In this document: positions 8,989 to 16,520 of the stretch, in pieces
Layout: each line of letters begins with the position of its first letter
Numbering within the stretch: the first letter of the stretch is position 1
Assembly: GCF_001425175.1 (NCBI RefSeq)
Contig: NZ_LMDV01000008.1
Span: forward strand, 605,494 to 669,493
Length of the DNA stretch: 64,000 bases
Source: Nocardioides sp. Root1257
Lineage (GTDB): Bacteria > Actinomycetota > Actinomycetes > Propionibacteriales > Nocardioidaceae
Direction of reading: 5' to 3'
Position numbers and translations under genes: made by a program
Notes under the pieces: model-generated
What the model was told of the DNA's origin: nothing
Databases searched by the model: none
The model's input: the letters and a program-made list of their open reading frames with translations, nothing else

Positions 8989-9588
8989 ATGACCGACTCC
9001 ACCACCCCCGTGTGGCTGGTGGTCGGGCTGGGGAATCCCGGCCCTACCTATGCCGGGCACCGGCACAACATCGGCTACCTCGTCGTCGAGGAGCTGGCGA
9101 CCCGGATGGGCTCGCCGTTCCGCGCGCACAAGTCCGGTCGCGCCGACGTCGTCGAGGGTCGGCTGGGCGCGCCCGGGGCTGACGCCCCGCGCGTCGTGCT
9201 GATGAAGGCGCGCGGCTACATGAACGAGCTGGGCGGGGCGGTCAAGCAGCTCGCCGGCTTCTACAAGGTGCCGCCCGAGCGGATCGTCGCGATCCACGAC
9301 GAGCTCGACATCGCCTTCGACACGATGCGGGTCAAGCTCGGCGGCGGCGACAACGGCCACAACGGGTTGCGCTCGATGCGCTCCTCGCTCGGCACCGGTG
9401 ACTTCCACCGGGTGCGCGTCGGCATCGGCCGCCCGCCCGGTCGGCAGGACGTGGCCGACTTCGTGCTCTCCAACTACTCCTCGGCCGAGAAGAAGATCCT
9501 GCCGTTCCAGGTCGACACCGCCGCCGACGCGGTCGAGGTGCTCATCGCGGAGGGTCTCGAGCGCACCCAGCAGAAGTTCAACTCCTAG
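8989..9588 (+). CDS. pth: Peptidyl-tRNA hydrolase
   Basis: This 199-residue cytosolic enzyme cuts the ester bond of peptidyl-tRNAs that drop off ribosomes, and so recycles tRNA. It shows the [17 protein letters not shown] block with the catalytic His, the [11 protein letters not shown] strand (usually MNxSG), DELDIAF with the catalytic Asp, and [15 protein letters not shown]. Length is usual. The ATG at 8989 follows GGAAGGGCCGGG. It lies directly after rplY and is probably cotranscribed. Confidence 0.97.
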   Translation: MTDSTTPVWLVVGLGNPGPTYAGHRHNIGYLVVEELATRMGSPFRAHKSGRADVVEGRLGAPGADAPRVVLMKARGYMNELGGAVKQLAGFYKVPPERIVAIHDELDIAFDTMRVKLGGGDNGHNGLRSMRSSLGTGDFHRVRVGIGRPPGRQDVADFVLSNYSSAEKKILPFQVDTAADAVEVLIAEGLERTQQKFNS

Positions 9589-9601
9589 GCTGCTCGGGGT
9601 C

Positions 9602-10567
9602 TCACGGCACCAGCACGGTGCGTACGCCGGGCTCGTCCGGCCGGGTCCAGACCCGCTCGACGTCGACCAGCGGCTCGGTGCGCGCCGTCACCGCGAGCCC
9701 ACCGGAGCTGATCTCGTCGACCAGGGACGGCAGCTCTGCGACGTACGCACGGGCCGAGACGGCGCCCTGCCCGTTGCCCTGGAGACGCAGGTTGGCGGAG
9801 CGCAGCGCCACCGACGGCAGCTCGATCGTCGGGCCGGCCACCGAGCCGATCTGGATCCAGTCGAGCGCCCGGCTGCGATCCGAGCGCGCCCGCAGGAGCG
9901 CCATCATCGTCGCGGCCGCCGGCTCGCCCCACAGGTAGTCGACGACGACGTCGACCTCGGCGGCCGCCTGCGCCAGCGCCGCGGTGGTGGCGTCGGCATC
10001 GTCGGTGAGTGCGACGGTGGCGTCGGCGCCCAGGGCGGCCAAGGTGGCGAGGACCTCCGGGTTGCGTCCGGCTCCGACCACCCGACCGGCACCCAGCCGC
10101 TGGGCGACCTGGACCGCCATCCGACCGGCGTTGCCGGTCGCGCCGAGGACGAGCACGGACTGCCCGGGCTGGAGCGGGACCCGTCGCCGGAGCGCCACCC
10201 AGGACGACATCGCGGGGTTCATCGCGGCCGCGACCTTGACGAGGTCGGCGCCCGCGGGGAGAGGCACCGTGCGCCGGAGGTCGACCACGGCGCGTTCGGA
10301 CATCGACCCCGGCACGTCGTCGTCGGCGACGAAGTAGACGGCGGTCCCGTCGGCGAGCCGGCCAACGCCGTCGATCCCAGGCACCAGCGGCAGCCGGCCG
10401 TCGCTGGTGTAGTGACGACCGGTCGCCGCGCTGCGCACGCGCGGGTGCAGGCCCGCGGCGAGGACCTCGACGACGGCCTGGTCCTGGCCCGAGGGCGCCG
10501 GCAGGTCGAAGGGCGCGAAGCGCGGCGGGTGGTCGAAGGAGCTGACGACGGCTGCGTTGACGTTCAT
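9602..10567 (-). CDS. Zinc-independent quinone oxidoreductase-like MDR protein
   Basis: The 321-residue protein belongs to the medium-chain dehydrogenase/reductase group. The nucleotide site is VLVLGATGNAGRMAVQVAQRLGA. The upstream half has the GroES-like fold with PLVPGIDGVGRL, but none of the Cys/His ligands of zinc alcohol dehydrogenases. It likely reduces quinones or enones with NADPH. It is divergent from a MarR regulator (10649), with two palindromic sites in the 81-nt gap, so its expression is probably repressed until the inducer appears. The natural substrate is not known. Confidence 0.85.
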   Translation of the reverse strand: MNVNAAVVSSFDHPPRFAPFDLPAPSGQDQAVVEVLAAGLHPRVRSAATGRHYTSDGRLPLVPGIDGVGRLADGTAVYFVADDDVPGSMSERAVVDLRRTVPLPAGADLVKVAAAMNPAMSSWVALRRRVPLQPGQSVLVLGATGNAGRMAVQVAQRLGAGRVVGAGRNPEVLATLAALGADATVALTDDADATTAALAQAAAEVDVVVDYLWGEPAAATMMALLRARSDRSRALDWIQIGSVAGPTIELPSVALRSANLRLQGNGQGAVSARAYVAELPSLVDEISSGGLAVTARTEPLVDVERVWTRPDEPGVRTVLVP

Positions 10568-10590
10568 GGGACACCTCGGCTCGGCGAATG

Positions 10591-10629
10591 GTTCGTGGCA
10601 CGAACTAAAGTAGTTGGTAACACGAACTA
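10591..10629. promoter_or_regulatory. Two palindromic MarR-type operators
   Basis: GTTCGTG-G-CACGAAC (10591-10605) is a perfect palindrome around one base. TAGTT...AACTA (10611-10629) is a second, less perfect one. The segment CACGAACTA occurs in both, exactly 22 nt apart (two helical turns). They lie between the divergent oxidoreductase and marR genes, so the regulator probably controls both. Confidence 0.7.
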
Positions 10630-10648
10630 ATTCAAGTAGGGTGTCGTC

Positions 10649-11080
10649 GTGCCCTCGCCGAACGACGACCTCGTCGACGCCCTCGTCCAGCTGTCGTTCC
10701 TCGTCCAGGGCACGCTCGCCGAGCTCGCGGGGGAGCACGGCCTGTCCGTCGCGCAGGCCCGGCTGCTCGGTGTGCTGCGCGACCGCGAGCCGACGATGAA
10801 CGAGCTGGGCCGACACCTGGGCCTCGACAAGTCCAGCACCAGCGGCCTGGTCGACCGGGCCGAGAAGCGGGGACTCGTCCTCCGCACCCCGAGCGCGACC
10901 GACCGCCGCGTCGTGCAGGTCTCGATCACGCCCGCCGGGCTCGAGCTCGTCACGACCGCTGCCGCCGTGTTCGCCGACCGGCTCGGCAACCTCACGGCCG
11001 AGGTGTCCGACTCCGACCGTCGGGCGCTGGTCCGCGCCACCCGCCGCATCCTCGACGCGGACCCCGGCTGGCTAGGGTGA
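10649..11080 (+). CDS. MarR-family transcriptional regulator
   Basis: The 143-residue protein has the MarR winged helix: HGLSVAQARLLGVLRDREPTMNELGRHLGLDKSSTSGLVDRAEKRGLVLR, then the wing SATDRRVVQVSITPAG. It should bind DNA as a dimer and lose binding when a small phenolic or quinone-like compound is present. It is divergent from an oxidoreductase, the classical arrangement of a detoxifying enzyme and its own repressor. The GTG start at 10649 lies 6 nt past TAGGGT (10637-10642) and has no ribosome site, so a leaderless mRNA is likely. Confidence 0.9.
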   Translation: MPSPNDDLVDALVQLSFLVQGTLAELAGEHGLSVAQARLLGVLRDREPTMNELGRHLGLDKSSTSGLVDRAEKRGLVLRTPSATDRRVVQVSITPAGLELVTTAAAVFADRLGNLTAEVSDSDRRALVRATRRILDADPGWLG

Positions 11081-11084
11081 CCGC

Positions 11085-11873
11085 ATGAGCTTCGCGCCCG
11101 GAACCCCGCCCGCTGCCGCCGCCACCGACGACCACGTGCTCGCCTCCTGGTTGGCGACCGTCGCGGGGGAGCGGCTGCTCGAGGTGCGCGGCGAGGGGCT
11201 CGAGGGCCGCGAGCTCAAGGACGCCGGCGACCGGGCCGCCCACGAGCTGCTGATGGAGCTGCTTGCGGAGCACCGGCCGGTCGACGCGGTGCTCTCCGAG
11301 GAGGGCAAGGACGACAAGGCGCGGCTCACGACCGATCGGGTCTGGATCGTCGACCCCCTCGACGGGACCCGCGAGTTCTCCGAGGTGCCCCGCGACGACT
11401 GGGCCGTCCACGTCGCGCTCTGGCAGGGCGGCGACCTGGTCGCCGGCGCCGTCGCGCTGCCCGCGCTGGGCGAGACCTTCAACACCGGCGAGCCGCCGGT
11501 CGTGCCGCCGAGCACGGCGACCCGGCCGCGGATCGCCGTGTCGCGCAGCCGTCCGCCGGAGTTCGTGCACGCGCTGGCGAAGGAGATCGACGCCGAGCTG
11601 GTCCCGATGGGCTCCGCCGGGGTCAAGGTGATCTCGGTGGCCCGGGACATCACCGACGCCTACGTGCACGCGGGCGGTCAGTACGAGTGGGACTCCGCGG
11701 CTCCGGTCGCCGTGGCGCGTGCCGCCGGCCTCTTCACCTCACGCATCGACGGCACCCCGCTGGAGTACAACCAGGACGACGTCTACCTGCCCGACCTGAT
11801 CGTCTGCCGACCCGAGCTCGCCGACCAGATCGTCGCGTTCGTGCGGGCGCACGGCGTCACCTCCGACGGATGA
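11085..11873 (+). CDS. cysQ: 3'(2'),5'-bisphosphate nucleotidase, CysQ-like
   Basis: The 262-residue enzyme belongs to the inositol monophosphatase family and likely dephosphorylates PAP, the by-product of sulfate reduction. Metal-binding motifs are present: SEEG (Glu), WIVDPLDGTREF, and EWDSAAPVAVARAAG near the C-terminus. SEEG...DPLDGTREF favours CysQ over inositol phosphatase, but this is a family inference. ATG 11085 lies 6 nt after TAGGGT (11073-11078), which fits a leaderless start. It overlaps the HAD gene by 4 nt. Confidence 0.85.
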   Translation: MSFAPGTPPAAAATDDHVLASWLATVAGERLLEVRGEGLEGRELKDAGDRAAHELLMELLAEHRPVDAVLSEEGKDDKARLTTDRVWIVDPLDGTREFSEVPRDDWAVHVALWQGGDLVAGAVALPALGETFNTGEPPVVPPSTATRPRIAVSRSRPPEFVHALAKEIDAELVPMGSAGVKVISVARDITDAYVHAGGQYEWDSAAPVAVARAAGLFTSRIDGTPLEYNQDDVYLPDLIVCRPELADQIVAFVRAHGVTSDG

Positions 11874-12499
11874 CGCCGCTCGACCGGTCCGGCGCGGTGA
11901 TCCGGCACGTCCTGCTCGACGCCGACGAGGTCGTCCAGCACCCCGGCCGGTGGGAGGAGTCGTCCGGGAAGTTCGCCGAGCGGGTGACCGGAGCGTTCCT
12001 CGCCGACGTCGGGGAGCTCCAGGACCCGGCGCTGCGCGGTGAGATCGACTTCTTCGCGGAGTTCGCGACGGTCGCGGGCCGGCACGACCTCGACGTCGAC
12101 CCTGCCGAGCTGTTCCCGGCCATGTGGCGCGGGATCGTCGTGGACCCGGAGTCCCTGGCGATGATCGACAGCCTCCGGGCCCAGGGGTACGGCGTCCACC
12201 TCGCCACCAACCAGGAGCGGCACCGCGCCCGCTTCATGCGGGAGACCCTGGGCTTCGACGACCTCTTCGACGTCGCGGTCTACTCCTGCGACATCGGGAC
12301 GGCCAAGCCCGACCCGGCGTACTTCGAGAAGGCCGTCTCGCTGATCGGGGCGCCGGCCGACACGGTGCTCTTCGTCGACGACAAGCAGGCCAACGTCGAC
12401 GGCGCCCGCTCCGTCGGCCTCGTCGCCGAGCGCTGGGAGCTCGCCGACGGTCACCCGCTGCTGCGCGAGCTGCTGGCCGCGCACGGCGTGGACGTCTAG
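11870..12499 (+). CDS. HAD-family hydrolase
   Basis: The 209-residue enzyme is a haloacid dehalogenase-type phosphatase. Motif I is LLDADEVVQ (Asp nucleophile in DxD), motif II is LATNQERHRA, the lysine lies in GTAKPDPAYF, and motif IV is VLFVDDKQANVDGA. Low-mass phosphate esters are the likely substrates, but the specific one is unknown. Its ATG overlaps the stop codon of the CysQ-like gene, so the two are coupled. A hairpin at 12522-12541 follows. Confidence 0.88.
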   Translation: MTPLDRSGAVIRHVLLDADEVVQHPGRWEESSGKFAERVTGAFLADVGELQDPALRGEIDFFAEFATVAGRHDLDVDPAELFPAMWRGIVVDPESLAMIDSLRAQGYGVHLATNQERHRARFMRETLGFDDLFDVAVYSCDIGTAKPDPAYFEKAVSLIGAPADTVLFVDDKQANVDGARSVGLVAERWELADGHPLLRELLAAHGVDV

Positions 12500-12521
12500 A
12501 CCGGTCGTCCCACCCGGACGG

Positions 12522-12541
12522 GCCGTTTCGGCCGGAACGGC
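12522..12541. terminator. Palindrome after the HAD gene
   Basis: GCCGTTTCGG and CCGGAACGGC form a 20-nt palindrome with a single U-G wobble. It is 22 nt after the HAD stop. An AT-richer segment with TATAGT (12553-12558) follows, so this may mark a terminator next to the promoter of the first Pst-like locus. Confidence 0.45.
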
Positions 12542-12661
12542 ACGTATATGCCTATAGTCGAGTAATCTTCTCGGGATTCATGGCAATGGGTGCAACCGTC
12601 GCCTGAAAGCGCGTCGTCCCTCCTGGCGGCGTGGTGCGGTCACGTCGTGAGAAGGACGCAG
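12542..12661 (+). promoter_or_regulatory. Presumed promoter region of Pst-like locus 1
   Basis: The 120 nt before pstC1 contain AT-rich words unusual here (ACGTATATGCC, TATAGT 12553-12558, TAATCT). No GTTCACC direct repeats of the PHO type were found, unlike the region upstream of locus 2. The ribosome site is GAGAAGGA (12649-12656). Confidence 0.4.
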
Positions 12662-13699
12662 ATGTCAGGTGAGGGTGGGGTGGCGACGTCCGTGGCCGAC
12701 CCGGTCGAGGTCGAGGACGTCCCGCGGCGGTTGACAGCCCGGCACTCGCTCCAGGACCGGCTGTTCGTGCACGGCGTCCGCGTCACCGGGCTCTTCGTGC
12801 TGGTCATCGTGTCCTCGATCGGGCTGTTCCTCGGGCTCCAGGCGAGGCCGACGTTCAGCCACTACGGCTGGTCGTTCTTCACGGAGTCGCGGTGGCTGCC
12901 CAGCCAGGACATCGTCGGCATCTCCGCCGTCCTGCTCGGCACCCTCCAGGTGGCGGCGATCGCGCTGATCATCGCGTTCCCGCTCTCGCTGCTGACCGCG
13001 CTCTTCGTCACCGACTGGGCGCCGGCCCGGATGAAGAACTCGCTGGTGCGGGCGATCGACCTGATGGCGGCCGTGCCCGGCATCGTCTTCGGGCTGTGGG
13101 TGCTCCTGTTCATCCAGCCGCACGCCACCCACGTGGCGCACTTCCTGAGCAAGTACCTCGGCTGGATCCCGATCTTCAAGGTGCACACGGACGTCGACTA
13201 CCCGATCTGGAACCAGGCGCCGGGCTACCCGGCCTACCAGGGATCGGCGTTCATCGCCGCGATCGCGGTCTCGATGATGATCTTCCCGATGGCGACCTCG
13301 GTGATGCGCGAGGTCTTCTCCGAGGCGCCGGCCGGCGAGAAGGAGGCGGCCATCGCCCTCGGCGCCACCCGCTGGTCGATGGTGCGCACGGTCGTCATCC
13401 CGTTCGGCCGCAGCGGCATCGTCGGCGGCACCATGCTGGCGCTCGGCCGCGCGCTCGGGGAGACGATCTCGGTCGTCCTCATCATCAGCCAGACCTTCCA
13501 GCTCAAGGTCAACCCGCTGGAGTCGGGCACGTCGACGATCTCGTCGATGATCGCGATCGGCTACAAGGAGGCGACGCCGGCGCAGCTCTCCGCGCTGCTC
13601 ACCGCCGGCTTCCTGCTCTTCGTCATCACCCTGGTGACCAACACGATCGCCGCGCAGATCGTCGCGCGCGGCCGCAGCGGAGCGGGGACCGAGCTGTGA
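12662..13699 (+). CDS. pstC: Phosphate-type ABC transporter permease PstC, locus 1
   Basis: The 345-residue protein is an inner-membrane permease with about six helices. The EAA coupling loop is present (GEKEAAIALGATRWSMV, about 240), which docks on the ATPase PstB. PstC families show the same AVPGIVFGLWV helix. The ATG at 12662 is chosen for its GAGAAGGA ribosome site. An upstream start in the same frame would lack one. It overlaps pstA1 by 4 nt. It is the first gene of a five-gene overlapping chain. Which solute it passes is unknown, because the linked binding proteins have changed phosphate loops. Confidence 0.92.
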   Translation: MSGEGGVATSVADPVEVEDVPRRLTARHSLQDRLFVHGVRVTGLFVLVIVSSIGLFLGLQARPTFSHYGWSFFTESRWLPSQDIVGISAVLLGTLQVAAIALIIAFPLSLLTALFVTDWAPARMKNSLVRAIDLMAAVPGIVFGLWVLLFIQPHATHVAHFLSKYLGWIPIFKVHTDVDYPIWNQAPGYPAYQGSAFIAAIAVSMMIFPMATSVMREVFSEAPAGEKEAAIALGATRWSMVRTVVIPFGRSGIVGGTMLALGRALGETISVVLIISQTFQLKVNPLESGTSTISSMIAIGYKEATPAQLSALLTAGFLLFVITLVTNTIAAQIVARGRSGAGTEL

Positions 13700-14835
13700 C
13701 CGCCGTGTCCGCCGACAACCTGCCGGCCGGCGGCCTCCGCGCCGTCGAGCGCCGGGCCGACGACGTCGTCCAGCCGCCTGCTGTCCCGGTTCCCGCCGAC
13801 CTGCCGCGTCCCGTCACCGGCCGGACCCGCGAGGACACGATCACCCTGGTCGCCGCGGGGTTCGCCTCGCTCGCGACCACCTGGCTGCTCTACACGCAGA
13901 TCCTGCCGGTGGAGGGCAAGATCGGCTTCGTCGTCAGCTGGTTCGCGGTCTTCGTCCTCTACTACGCCGGGCTGACCGCGTTGACGCGTCCGTGGACCGT
14001 CGTCGCCGACCGGGTGGCGACCTGCTTCGTGGTCGCGGCGCCGACGCTGGTCGGCGCCGCCCTGCTCTGCACCGTGATCGTCACGGTCGCGAAGGGCCTC
14101 CCGGCGCTCGTGCACTGGAACTTCTACACGACCGACATGGCCGGTGTCCGACCCTCCGACCCGTTCTCCAGCGGTGGCATCCTGCACGCGATCGTCGGCA
14201 CCCTCATCGAGGTCGCGATCGCGGTCGCGATCGCGCTGCCCCTCGGTGTCACGGCCGCCGTCTACATGTCCGAGGTCGGTGGCCGCGGGGCCCGCTTCGT
14301 CCGCACGATCATCGAGGCGATGACCGCGCTGCCCTCCATCGTCGCCGGCCTGTTCATCTACTCGGCGCTGATCGTCGGGCTCGGACTGCCCAGCAGCGGC
14401 CTGGCCGCGGCGCTGGCGCTGGCCGTGATGGGCCTCCCGATCATGGCGCGGGCCAGCGACGTCGTCCTCCGGGTCGTGCCCGGCGGGCTGCGCGAGGCGT
14501 CGTACGCCCTCGGTGCCGGACGTCTCCAGACCGTGTGGAAGGTCGTGCTGCCGACAGCCCGTCCGGGCCTGGCGACGGCGCTCATCCTCGGCATCGCCCG
14601 GATGGTCGGCGAGACCTCGCCGCTGATCCTGACGTCGGGCGCCTCGACCTTCCTCAACACCGACCCGACGACCAATCCGATGAACTCGCTGCCGCTCTTC
14701 ATCTACAACGCCGTCGCCTCGGGTCAGCCCGCCTTCGAGCAGCGGGGGTACGCCGCCGCGACCGTGCTGCTCCTGATCGTGCTGATCCTCTTCGTCTTCG
14801 CCCGTCTCGTCGCCCGCAGGAGGCCTGTCCGATGA
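13696..14835 (+). CDS. pstA: Phosphate-type ABC transporter permease PstA, locus 1
   Basis: The 379-residue permease pairs with PstC. The first 40 residues are a Pro-rich cytoplasmic extension (VVQPPAVPVPADLPRPV), then two additional helices precede the normal PstA core. The core starts near LVHWNFYTTDMAGVRPSDPFSSGGILHAIVGT and has the EAA loop REASYALGAGRLQTVWKVVLP. PstA proteins are usually near 290 residues, so this form is longer by about 90. The GTG overlaps the pstC1 stop, and the end overlaps the next gene. Confidence 0.92.
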   Translation: MTAVSADNLPAGGLRAVERRADDVVQPPAVPVPADLPRPVTGRTREDTITLVAAGFASLATTWLLYTQILPVEGKIGFVVSWFAVFVLYYAGLTALTRPWTVVADRVATCFVVAAPTLVGAALLCTVIVTVAKGLPALVHWNFYTTDMAGVRPSDPFSSGGILHAIVGTLIEVAIAVAIALPLGVTAAVYMSEVGGRGARFVRTIIEAMTALPSIVAGLFIYSALIVGLGLPSSGLAAALALAVMGLPIMARASDVVLRVVPGGLREASYALGAGRLQTVWKVVLPTARPGLATALILGIARMVGETSPLILTSGASTFLNTDPTTNPMNSLPLFIYNAVASGQPAFEQRGYAAATVLLLIVLILFVFARLVARRRPVR

Positions 14836-16520
14836 AGCTCCGTTCTCGCGTGACCCGAGCGGTCGTCGCCGCAGCGGCGCTCGGCGTCGCGCTGCTCGTC
14901 CCCACGGCGACGGCGCCCGCGGTCGGTGCCGCGGCGACGCACGCGCTGATCCAGGGCTCGGGCTCGAGCTGGGCCGCCAACGCGATCAACCAGTGGGTCG
15001 CGGACGTCGCCAACCAGGGCATGCAGGTGGTCTTCACCGCCAACGGCGCGGCGCAGGGCCGCAAGGACTACGCCAACCGGTCCAACGACTTCGGCGTCTC
15101 CGACATCCCGTTCCGGGGAGCGGACCCGACGACCGGCCAGGAGGACAGCCCGCGCGGCCGGTCCTACGCCTACCTCCCGATCGCGGCGGGCGGCACGTCG
15201 TTCCCCTACCACGTCGAGGTCGCCGGCAAGCTGGTCCGCAACATCCGGCTGTCGGGGGAGACGATCGCCAAGATCTTCACCAGCCAGATCACCAACTGGA
15301 ACGACGCGCAGATCACCTCCGACAACAACGGCAAGGCGCTGCCGTCGATCCCGATCATCCCGGTCGTGCACTCCGAGGGTGCCGGTGTCACCAACCAGTT
15401 CACTCGCTACCTCGCGAAGCAGTACCCCGACATCTGGGGGCCGTGCAACGGCGGCAAGACCGTCGAGACCGAGTACTTCCCGCTGAACTGCGGCAAGTCC
15501 ACCGGCAACCAGAAGGCGCAGGCGGGCTCCGACGGCGTCATGAACTTCATCAAGAGCGCCGGGGCCAACGGCTCGATCGGGATCGAGGAGTACTCCTACC
15601 CGCTGCTCGCCGACTTCCCGGCGATCAAGGTGCTCAACCAGGCGGGCTACTACACGCTGCCGACGCAGTACAACGTGGCGGTCGCGCTCACCAAGGCGGT
15701 CATCGACAACGACCCGAGCTCCTCGACGTACCTGACCCAGAACCTCGACCAGGTCTACGTCAACCCGGACAAGCGGACCTACCCGCTCTCGTCGTACGTC
15801 TACGCGATCATCCCCACCGCGTCCGACGACTCGCGGATGACGACGGCGAAGCGCCAGACGCTGGCGGACTTCCTCTACTTCTCCATCTGCCAGGGCCAGG
15901 CCGAGATCGGGCCGATCGGCTACTCGTCGCTGCCGGTCAACCTGGTGACCGCAGGCTTCGACCAGATCGGCAAGCTCAAGACCGCCGACAGCAAGGTCGA
16001 CCTGACGCAGCGCGACGTCAGCACCTGCCACAACCCCACCTTCATCGCGGGCAAGCCCAACGTGAACCACCTGGCGCAGATCGCCCCGAACCCGCCCGCG
16101 TGCGACAAGGTCGGCGCGGACCCGTGCGTCGCCGGGGTCGGCGCCTACAACGGTGACAACCCGACCGACGACAAGAACAACCAGCCGCAGCCCGGCAGCG
16201 GCGCGACGGGCGGCAACGGCGCCGGAAGCGGCGGCACGGGCGGCGGCGGGGGGACCGGTGCGTCCGGCGGTGCCGACACCGGTGGCACGGGCGGGGTGCA
16301 GTCGGACCTCGGCCTGGGCGGGACCGGCACGACGGGCAGCTCCGACGACCCGGCCACGGCGGGCGGCGACATCGTCCCGACCACGCTCGCGGCCGGTAGC
16401 AGCAGCGGGCCGACCAGCACCCTGACCGTGCTCGTCATCGGCCTGCTGACCCTGGCGGTCGTGCTGCCCGCGGTCGTGAGCCGACTGCTGTCCCGGCGCT
16501 CGGGCGGGGGAGCCCGATGA
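14832..16520 (+). CDS. Membrane-anchored PstS-like solute-binding protein, locus 1
   Basis: The 562-residue protein has a signal peptide (about 1-34) without a lipobox. The PstS-like body includes GSGSSWAANAINQW, GVSDIPF and IFTSQITNWNDAQI. The phosphate loop reads HSEGAGVT (180-187). In phosphate binders of this family it reads RSDGSGTT, so Arg, Ser and Thr contacts are replaced by His, Ala and Val. A Gly-rich linker of about 55 residues (from about 450) leads to a C-terminal helix (about 533-553) with a basic tail. So it is held at the membrane by a helix, not a lipid. It overlaps both neighbours. The ligand may not be phosphate. Confidence 0.88.
   Translation: MKLRSRVTRAVVAAAALGVALLVPTATAPAVGAAATHALIQGSGSSWAANAINQWVADVANQGMQVVFTANGAAQGRKDYANRSNDFGVSDIPFRGADPTTGQEDSPRGRSYAYLPIAAGGTSFPYHVEVAGKLVRNIRLSGETIAKIFTSQITNWNDAQITSDNNGKALPSIPIIPVVHSEGAGVTNQFTRYLAKQYPDIWGPCNGGKTVETEYFPLNCGKSTGNQKAQAGSDGVMNFIKSAGANGSIGIEEYSYPLLADFPAIKVLNQAGYYTLPTQYNVAVALTKAVIDNDPSSSTYLTQNLDQVYVNPDKRTYPLSSYVYAIIPTASDDSRMTTAKRQTLADFLYFSICQGQAEIGPIGYSSLPVNLVTAGFDQIGKLKTADSKVDLTQRDVSTCHNPTFIAGKPNVNHLAQIAPNPPACDKVGADPCVAGVGAYNGDNPTDDKNNQPQPGSGATGGNGAGSGGTGGGGGTGASGGADTGGTGGVQSDLGLGGTGTTGSSDDPATAGGDIVPTTLAAGSSSGPTSTLTVLVIGLLTLAVVLPAVVSRLLSRRSGGGAR

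Noticed and set aside
12542..12661. PHO box before locus 1
   Set aside because: No GTTCACC direct repeats with an 11-nt period were found in these 120 nt.
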